Below are positions 34,229 through 39,545 of a DNA stretch of 39,545 nucleotides, in pieces. Each line of letters begins with the position of its first letter. The first letter of the stretch is position 1. The notes under the pieces were generated by a model. That model worked only from the letters and a program-made list of their open reading frames with translations, did no database searches and was not told the origin of the DNA. A program made the translations under genes and the position numbers. The stretch covers positions 1-39,545 of the forward strand of contig JAVTVZ010000165.1 of assembly GCA_032229625.1 (NCBI GenBank), given 5' to 3'. This stretch comes from Kineosphaera sp032229625. Lineage in GTDB: Bacteria > Actinomycetota > Actinomycetes > Actinomycetales > Dermatophilaceae.

Positions 34229-34474
34229 TCAGAGGGTCTCGTCGCCCGGGTCGGCGGTGCTGCCGGCATACGGGTTGGACGTGACGAACTGGCGCGTCTC
34301 GGAGTATTTGCGCTGGATGAACGCCTCGAGCTCGCTGGCCTCGACGCGCCACTGCCCGCGCCCGCCGATGCGGATCGCAGGCAGGTCGCCCGAGCGCACG
34401 AGCGCGTAGGCCTGCGAGGACGAGATGTTGAGGACCTCGCAGACGTCGGCGAGCTGGAGGAATCGCGGATTCAT
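34229..34474 (-). CDS. BldC/excisionase-type helix-turn-helix protein
   Basis: 81 residues, the short MerR-like HTH_17 type used by BldC developmental regulators and by excisionases. The HTH region is FLQLADVCEVLNISSSQAYALVRSGDLPAIRIGGRGQWRV, with ASELEAFIQRKYSETR after it. AGGAGA precedes the ATG at 34474. There is no integrase or attachment site nearby, so the phage-excisionase reading is less likely than a host regulator. It is divergent from the ParA-like gene. Confidence 0.85.
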   Translation of the reverse strand: MNPRFLQLADVCEVLNISSSQAYALVRSGDLPAIRIGGRGQWRVEASELEAFIQRKYSETRQFVTSNPYAGSTADPGDETL

Positions 34475-34801
34475 GGCTCTCTCCTGCGGCTGGCTCGTGG
34501 CGGATGTCGTGCGGCGATCGGTCGGTGGGTCGGACGGCGCTGCTCGGCCGGTCTCGGACGGTCGAGCCGTCCCGAGCGATCGAGCCGCATGCGGATGCGC
34601 GCGGGTCGCGGCCACCGGGCAGCCACCGGCCGGCCGGCGCGGCACCCACGACCCGGTGGTGTCGCGAGCGGCTGTCGTACCCTGAGCGACCCGCACCGAC
34701 CCGACCCGACCCGACCCGACAGGCGGCGGACCAGGCAGGTCGTCGTCCCCGCGGAGTGTAGTCGAGTCGATGTGCGGCGACGCCGAGCTCAAGGAGGACC
34801 T
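34475..34801. other. 327-nt divergent region bldC-like / ParA-like
   Basis: No gene. It holds five tandem CCGAC pentamers (34696-34720) and a strong AAGGAGG site for the ParA-like gene at its right end. Confidence 0.4.
34696..34720. repeat. (CCGAC)5 pentamer repeat
   Basis: Five exact copies in the divergent region, about 80-105 nt upstream of the ParA-like start. It is prone to length change. Confidence 0.85.
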
Positions 34802-36028
34802 GTGGACAAGCGGCGGGGTCCGGCGCGCGCGAGCGGCGAGGCCGACGGCACCGACCCGCAGACAGAGACGGGGACAGAGACGGGGACGGACACGGGGACG
34901 GGCACCGATGTCGACGCGGGAGGCGCCGCGGGCCGCGTGGGGCCGGCCCACGGCTGGCTGCAGGTCGACCTCAGCGAGCTCGGCGCTCCCGGCACGCTGC
35001 CCGGGTGGCCGGGGCCGCCCGCCGCCGATCCGCCCGCTTCCGCGGCTCGACGCGGGGACGCGTCCGAGGAGCCCGGGGAGCCCGAGGAGCCTGAGGAGCT
35101 CGAGATCGCCGGCCCGGGTCTCGTCGTCGCGGTGTGGGGGCCCACGGGAGCCCCGGGCCGCAGCGTCGTCGCCGCGGCCCTGGCGGCCGTGCTCGCCGAG
35201 GCCTCGGCGACCAGGACCACGACGACCGCGACGGCCGGGGATCACGCGCCGAGCCACGACGGGCCGCGGCGGGATCGGGGGCGCGTGCTGTTGATCGACG
35301 CGGATCCCTACGGCGGCGCTCAGGCTGTGCTCCACGGCGCCTGGGACGAGGCGTCGGGACTGCTGCGGGCGGCGCGGCTGGCCGACCGGCACCGTCTCGA
35401 CGAGCCGGGCCTGGCGGGCTGCCTGACGCCGGTCTCGGCGGGATTCGACCTGGTGACCGGCCTCGCCGACCCCGCGGCCTGGCCGCGGCTGCGCCCCGAG
35501 GGCCTGGAGGCCGTGCTCGACGCCGCCCGCGCCGTGGCGCACTGGACGATCGTCGACGTCGGCTTCTGCCTCGAGGAGGACGAGGAACTCTCCTACGACA
35601 CCGCGGCGCCGCGCCGCAACCAGGCGACGCTCGCGGCGCTGCGGGCCGCCGACGTGGTGCTCGCGGTCGCGGCCTGCGATCCCGTCGGGCAGGGCCGGCT
35701 GCGGGCGCAGCTGCCGACCCTGCGGGCGCTGCTCGGCACGCCGATCCCCGTGCTGCTCAACCGGGTCGGCGCGCAGGGCGCGCCCCGGGCCTGGGCGGGC
35801 GAGCTCGTCGAGGCACTGGAGGGCGACCCCGCCGTCGAGCGCGTGCACCTGCTCCCGGACGACCCGGTCGCGGTGCGCGCGCAGCTGGCCGAGCGCGTCC
35901 CGCTGCCGGTCGCCGCGCCGGGATCGGTGCTGGCGAGCACCCTGCGCGGGCTGCTGCCGACGCTGGCGCTCACGCCTGCGGCCGCCGCGCGGACACACGG
36001 CGGCCCCGGCGGGCGCACACGCGTGTGA
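34802..36028 (+). CDS. ParA/MinD-like P-loop ATPase
   Basis: 408 residues. The first ~100 residues are low complexity (TETGTETGTDTGTGTD, GEPEEPEELE). An ATPase domain follows: AVWGPTGAPGRSVVAAAL as the Walker A region, with Arg where ParA/MinD have a conserved Lys, then RVLLIDADPYGGAQAV, IVDVGFCLEEDEELSYDTAAPRR and PVLLNRVGAQGAP. The GPTGAPGR form is common in actinobacterial CpaE/MinD-like proteins, so it is not a loss specific to this gene. A strong AAGGAGG site fixes the GTG. It resembles the Soj/ParA-related Rv3213c group (inference). A palindrome CACACGCGTGTG lies over its stop codon. Confidence 0.82.
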   Translation: MDKRRGPARASGEADGTDPQTETGTETGTDTGTGTDVDAGGAAGRVGPAHGWLQVDLSELGAPGTLPGWPGPPAADPPASAARRGDASEEPGEPEEPEELEIAGPGLVVAVWGPTGAPGRSVVAAALAAVLAEASATRTTTTATAGDHAPSHDGPRRDRGRVLLIDADPYGGAQAVLHGAWDEASGLLRAARLADRHRLDEPGLAGCLTPVSAGFDLVTGLADPAAWPRLRPEGLEAVLDAARAVAHWTIVDVGFCLEEDEELSYDTAAPRRNQATLAALRAADVVLAVAACDPVGQGRLRAQLPTLRALLGTPIPVLLNRVGAQGAPRAWAGELVEALEGDPAVERVHLLPDDPVAVRAQLAERVPLPVAAPGSVLASTLRGLLPTLALTPAAAARTHGGPGGRTRV

Positions 36029-36057
36029 GGGCCCGGCTCGTGTGTGACGATGTGGCG

Positions 36058-37485
36058 ATGCCGGACCGCCTCAACTCCGTCGACGCCTCGTTCCTCTATC
36101 TGGAGAACGCCCGCAACGCCATGCACGTGGGCTCGGTGATGGTCTTCGAGGAGCCCGCGGGGGGCGTCGACATCGGCGCCCTCATCGACCTGGTCGCGGC
36201 CCGCATCGACGAGGTGCCGCGCTATCGACAGCGGGTCCGCGAGATGCCCGCCGGCCTGTCGACGCCGGTATGGATCGAGGACGGGGCCTTCGATCTGACC
36301 TACCACGTGCGGCGGGCCGCCCTGCCGCGCCCCGGGACGCGCGCTCAGCTCGAGGAGTTCGTCGCGCGGATCCAGAGCCGCCCGTTGGACCGGGCCCACC
36401 CCCTGTGGGAGCTGTATGTCGTCGAGGGCCTCGACGAGGGGCGCTTCGCCGTCGTCACGAAGAGCCACCTCGCGCTCGTCGACGGCGTCAACGCCCTCGA
36501 CCTGGGTCACCTCCTCCTCGACGAGACGCCCAGCCCCGAGCCGCACGTGCGGGTGGAGCGGGTGCCGCGGCGTGAGCCGGGCGATCTGGAGCTGCTGACC
36601 CGTGGCGTGCTCGACCTGGCGCTGCACCCGCGCCGGCTGTGCGGGCGTCTGGCCTCCGGGGCGCAGGACGTCGTGCGCACCGCCGGGCGCGTGCTCGACG
36701 GCGTCGGGGGCATCGCCGGCACGATCCTGCGCACCGCCACCTCGCCCGCGCCCGAGAGCCCGCTGAACGTCGTCACGGGCGCCGCCCGACGGGTGCGTCT
36801 CGTCGAGGCGCCGCTGGCCGACTTCACGGCCGTGCGGGACGAGGCCGCGCGTCGCGCCGGGCCGGGCGCCGGTCACTTCACGACGACCGACGCGATCCTG
36901 ACGGTCATCACCGGGGCCCTGGCCAGCTGGCTCGCGGGGCGCGGGGAGTCGATGCACTCGGGGGCGATCGTCCGGGCGCTCGTGCCGATCAGCGTCACCG
37001 GTGGGCAGCGGCCCGTCGGCCTCGTCTCGGACGTGCACGCCGCCGTCGTGGATCTGCCGGTCGGCGAGCCCAACCCGCACGTGCGGCTCGAGCGCATCGC
37101 CCATCAGATGCGCCGACAGGCCCGCCCCGGGCAAGCCGTCGAGGCGGCCGCGATCGCGGGCTTCGCCGGATTCGCGCCGGCGACGATGCACCACCTCGGC
37201 GCGCGGATGGGTGGCGCGATGTCGCGTCGCCTCTTCAACGTCGTCATCACCAACGTCCCCGGCCCGCAGCAGCCGCGCTACCTCGCCGGCTGCCGCCTCG
37301 TCGTCGGCTATCCGGTCGTGCCGCTGGTCGCGGGACAGGCCCTGAGCATCGGTCTGACGTCCTACGACGGCACGGTGTGTATCGGGCTCGCCGGCGACCG
37401 GGCCGCGATGGGCGACCTCGACGTCGTCGGCACCTGCCTCCTCGAGGCGCTGGACCAGCTCCTCCTCGTCAACGAAGGGTCGTGA
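36058..37485 (+). CDS. WS/DGAT-family acyltransferase
   Basis: 475 residues, wax ester synthase/diacylglycerol acyltransferase family that makes storage lipids from acyl-CoA. Typical blocks: LNSVDASFLYLENARNAMHVGS at the start, PRYRQRVREMP, NVVITNVPGPQQP and a final YDGTVCIGLAGD. The active-site motif HHxxxDG reads HLALVDG (H137, L138, D142), so the usual second His is replaced. Catalysis may therefore be altered or lost. The ATG at 36058 was chosen; GTG at 36040 and 36052 are alternatives. It overlaps the DUF6912-like gene as GTGA. It lies 29 nt after the ParA-like gene. Confidence 0.9.
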   Translation: MPDRLNSVDASFLYLENARNAMHVGSVMVFEEPAGGVDIGALIDLVAARIDEVPRYRQRVREMPAGLSTPVWIEDGAFDLTYHVRRAALPRPGTRAQLEEFVARIQSRPLDRAHPLWELYVVEGLDEGRFAVVTKSHLALVDGVNALDLGHLLLDETPSPEPHVRVERVPRREPGDLELLTRGVLDLALHPRRLCGRLASGAQDVVRTAGRVLDGVGGIAGTILRTATSPAPESPLNVVTGAARRVRLVEAPLADFTAVRDEAARRAGPGAGHFTTTDAILTVITGALASWLAGRGESMHSGAIVRALVPISVTGGQRPVGLVSDVHAAVVDLPVGEPNPHVRLERIAHQMRRQARPGQAVEAAAIAGFAGFAPATMHHLGARMGGAMSRRLFNVVITNVPGPQQPRYLAGCRLVVGYPVVPLVAGQALSIGLTSYDGTVCIGLAGDRAAMGDLDVVGTCLLEALDQLLLVNEGS

Positions 37486-37955
37486 CCGTCGTGGCCGCCA
37501 GCGACACCCGGATCTATTGCCGCATCGGTCGCCCGCAGCTCGCGGCGTGGGCGGCGGGGGAGCAGGTCGACCTCGCCCCGCTCGTCGCGCACGCCGCGAC
37601 GGACCGCGCCCGCGCCGCCTATCCGCAGGACGACGAGGAGGAGCTGGAGTATGCCGCGCTCTGGTCGGCCGCCGAGTCCCAGCCCGAGTCCCAGCCCGAG
37701 TTCGAGCCCGACTCCCGGTCCCGGTCCGGTGGCGGGGCCGGTCCGGTCGTCGTGGCGGCGCTCGACGTGCCGACCGTCGCGGTGCGTGAGGCCGGCGGCG
37801 CGGACCCCGACCGCGGATTCGAGGTCGCGGTCGAGGAGCGCGTCGGGCCCGGTCGGCTCGTGGCGTTGCACGTCCTGCCGGCAGACGCCGGACCGGACGA
37901 CGAGCTGTCCTGGTATGACGCCGGGGAGGTCGGCGCGGTCCTGGCCATGACCTGA
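37482..37955 (+). CDS. DUF6912-like protein
   Basis: 157 residues, no known function. A short N-terminal beta region (RIYCRIGRPQLAAWAAGEQ), the block YPQDDEEELEYAALWSAA with a conserved acidic patch, an inserted Ser/Pro/Glu repeat (SQPESQPEFEPDSRSRS), and a C-terminal VVVAALDVPTVAV with ELSWYDAGEVGAVLAM. The pattern fits small actinobacterial proteins annotated as DUF6912. The GTG start overlaps the acyltransferase stop as GTGA. It faces the minus-strand gene across 114 nt. Confidence 0.65.
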   Translation: MTVVAASDTRIYCRIGRPQLAAWAAGEQVDLAPLVAHAATDRARAAYPQDDEEELEYAALWSAAESQPESQPEFEPDSRSRSGGGAGPVVVAALDVPTVAVREAGGADPDRGFEVAVEERVGPGRLVALHVLPADAGPDDELSWYDAGEVGAVLAMT

Positions 37956-38069
37956 CCCGGCGACCGCCGCGGCCGGGATCGGTCCGGCGGGCCCGCTCGT
38001 GCTCGGCCGACCGGGTCCGCGCGTGCTGGCGTCGTCCTCAGGTGCGCGTCGGTGGGGCGCGCCCGGCGC

Positions 38070-39190
38070 TCAGCCGCAGGTGCGCAGCACGGCTTCCGCG
38101 GCGCGGGCGCGGCGACGCAGCGTGGCCAGGGCCCGACCGCAGTCGGAGCGGATGCGGTGCTCGCGCTGCCGCAGGGTCTCCTGCTGGATCGCCGCACGCG
38201 TCGCGTCCGAGCCGCCGGTCGCCTCGCGCCGGTCGGCCCCGTCGCGCCGGTCGGCCCCCTCGCGAGTGCCGGTCGCGTCGCCACCCGGGCGGGTGTCGCC
38301 GGGGCGGGGCGGCAGGACACCCGGGAGNNNNNNNNNNNNNNNNNNNNNNNNNNNNNNNNNNNNNNNNNNNNNNNNNNNNNNNNNNNNNNNNNNNNNNNNN
38401 NNNNNNNNNNNNNNNNNNNNNNNNNNNTCGCGTCGCCACCCGGGCGGGTGTCGCCGGGGCGGGGCGGCAGGACACCCGGGAGGTCGGCGACCGCGCCGAC
38501 CGGCCCGACCGCGTGGGGGGTGGTCGGTGCGGTGCGCGGCGGGTCGCCCGCCGCGGAGCCGGACCGGTCGTCGGACGTGCCCGGCTCGGTGCGCGCGGCA
38601 CCGCCGGCGCCCGCAGCGGCGCGCCGCTCGGCGAGCTCGCGCTCCTGGCGCTGCAACTGCGCCATGGTCGTCGCGAAGTCCGAGAGCGCGCAGGCCAGCG
38701 ACTCGATCGCGGCCAACGCGCGATCACGGGGGTCGTCCGCGGTCGCCGGGCCGGCGGACCGGGCGGTCCCCACACTTCTGTGTGCGATCCGTGCTGTCGA
38801 TGTCGGTGCCGGTGCCGCGGTGGCTGCGGTCGTCGTGCCGGCAGATGCGGCGGACGCGGGCGCCGTCGCGTCTCGCGTCGCTGCCGGGCGGCAGGCCCGC
38901 AGGCGGCGGGCGCCCGCGGAGAGCGCGGCCGCGGCGGCCGCGCACCCGGCGACGTCGACGTCGGCGATCAGCCCGTCGCCGGCCGGGCGATCCGAGCCCG
39001 CCGAGGCGAAGCAGGCCGCGAGCTGGGCCGCCGAGGCCCGCCGCGTGCCGACGGGCTGCGCGCCGATCGCGGGCGCGGCCGTCGACGTCACGTCCGCCTC
39101 GCCGCTCACGCTCACACCACTCCTCCTCGCGCGGCTGTCGCCGTTCACCTCGCCGGCCCCGTCCACGGCCCCGTCCTTGCGCTCGGTCAC
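38070..39190 (-). CDS. Hypothetical Ala-rich protein, interrupted by the assembly gap
   Basis: No family recognised. The GTG at 39190 overlaps the upstream stop as GTGA. As given, the frame breaks at the N run; if the 100 Ns and one of the two identical 55-nt flanks are removed, a single open frame of 322 codons including the stop is restored, ending at TGA 38072-38070. The protein is Ala/Arg/Thr-rich, with a predicted coiled coil around ALSDFATTMAQLQRQERELAERR and a C-terminal helical region ending RRRARAAEAVLRTCG. It may act with the 93-aa protein encoded just upstream. A CACAC-N4-GTGTG dyad lies inside (38771-38784). Confidence 0.6.
38273..38482. repeat. Identical 55-nt flanks of the assembly gap
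   Basis: 38273-38327 and 38428-38482 are identical over 55 nt. Both contain the CCACCCGGGCGGGTGTCG segment. The duplication is probably an overlap of contig ends, not biology. Confidence 0.85.
38328..38427. other. Assembly gap of 100 N
   Basis: Exactly 100 undetermined bases, the conventional scaffold spacer. It separates two contig ends that share the 55-nt sequence. Confidence 0.98.
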
Positions 39191-39468
39191 GTCCACGTCG
39201 ACACCCGCTCGTAGGCGGCGCTCAAGGCGTCCTCGACGGCGAGCTGGGTCTCGTCCTGGCCCACGTCGGGCGCGGCGCTGCGCAGGTCCTCGAGCAGGTC
39301 CAACGCCCGGTCGCGCAGCACCTGCTCCGGCGCACCTGCCTCGCCCGCCCCGCGCAGGTCCGGCAGGCCGGGGCCGCGGGCTGTGTCGGTCGAGGTCGGG
39401 TCGCCAACGGGCACAAGAGGATCGGTGCTCGTCGGCGAGGCTGGCGCGGTGATCGGAGGGCGTGGCAC
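39187..39468 (-). CDS. Hypothetical protein, 93 aa
   Basis: No family recognised. The N-terminal half is Pro/Thr/Asp-rich; the C-terminal half is helical (EQVLRDRALDLLEDLRSAA, ETQLAVEDALSAAYERVSTWT). The GTG at 39468 is 7 nt after TACGCT (minus strand), a leaderless-type signal. The stop overlaps the start of the downstream gene as GTGA, so the two are made together. Confidence 0.6.
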   Translation of the reverse strand: MPRPPITAPASPTSTDPLVPVGDPTSTDTARGPGLPDLRGAGEAGAPEQVLRDRALDLLEDLRSAAPDVGQDETQLAVEDALSAAYERVSTWT

Positions 39469-39475
39469 GCGGCCC

Positions 39476-39481
39476 AGCGTA
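39476..39481 (-). promoter_or_regulatory. Leaderless -10 element for the 39468 gene
   Basis: TACGCT on the minus strand followed by 7 nt and the GTG start. Confidence 0.5.
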
Positions 39482-39545
39482 GGCGAACGGGGTCGACCCG
39501 GGTCGCCGGCCGCCCACAGGCACGGCTCGCGCGCGCTCTCAGGGG

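Noticed and set aside
34229..34474. Phage excisionase and an integrated element
   Set aside because: No integrase, attachment repeats or phage genes are nearby; the neighbourhood is core and BldC-like regulators share this fold.
37956..38069. Terminator between the convergent DUF6912-like and hypothetical genes
   Set aside because: Only imperfect complementarity (GGTCCGGC with CCGGGTCC-type arms) was found, not enough to call.

Overview
The window is very GC-rich DNA with almost universal G/C at third codon positions. It carries actinobacterial marker genes: a WhiB regulator, mycothione reductase, F420 biosynthesis genes (fbiA/cofD and fbiB), the mtrA-mtrB-lpqB cluster, long-form HPF, secA and an Rv3235-like gene. 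The gene order whiB - DUF3499 - manB - ahcY - mtrAB - lpqB - hpf - secA resembles the conserved mtrAB/secA neighbourhood of Actinomycetota. My inference is a free-living Micrococcales-type actinomycete, perhaps near Dermatophilaceae/Intrasporangiaceae. The genus cannot be fixed from sequence alone. This is a draft scaffold: 100 Ns lie at 38328-38427, flanked by two identical 55-nt contig ends.

Layout. 1-1746 (minus): cofD and the start of fbiB (coenzyme F420), both swollen by low-complexity repeats. 2267-3873: whiB, a Zincin_1-type gene (minus) and DUF3499. 3956-8402: manB (phosphomannomutase), a Trm112-like gene, a SIS-domain isomerase-like gene and mycothione reductase. 8841-11513: a secreted, stalked adhesin-like protein followed by a class F sortase. 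11620-13056: ahcY. 13207-18758: mtrA, mtrB, lpqB, comF. 19213-21341: hpf and an AlkX/YcaQ-type glycosylase. 21460-25262: a small secreted protein, then a tightly overlapping redox operon (ApbE flavin transferase, heme-type membrane protein, NuoF-like flavoprotein, [3Fe-4S] ferredoxin). 25458-26405 (minus): nucleoside hydrolase. 26692-29484: a GNAT protein, a YgiB/DUF1190-like protein, a glutathionylspermidine-synthase-like ATP-grasp ligase and a DUF350 membrane protein. 29634-32369: secA. 32532-34474: an Rv3235-like gene (minus), an unknown gene and a BldC/excisionase-like HTH gene (minus). 34802-37955: a ParA/MinD-like ATPase, a WS/DGAT acyltransferase and a DUF6912-like gene. 38070-39468 (minus): two unknown genes, one broken by the assembly gap.

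How the parts fit together. Most of the window is core cell biology: protein export (secA), envelope signalling (mtrAB-lpqB), ribosome hibernation (hpf), methyl cycle (ahcY), mannose activation and redox buffering (mycothiol, F420). Three accessory modules stand out: a sortase F/substrate pair with a non-LPXTG tail (INTGVPG), a membrane electron-transfer operon built from ApbE, a heme protein, a NuoF-like subunit missing one cluster cysteine and a ferredoxin, and an actinobacterial version of the YgiB-YgiC-DUF350 system. Cross-cutting signals include short-leader start sites (TANNNT then 6-7 nt then the start codon), dispersed CACAC-N4-GTRTG dyads, and recurring in-frame low-complexity expansions in otherwise conserved enzymes.
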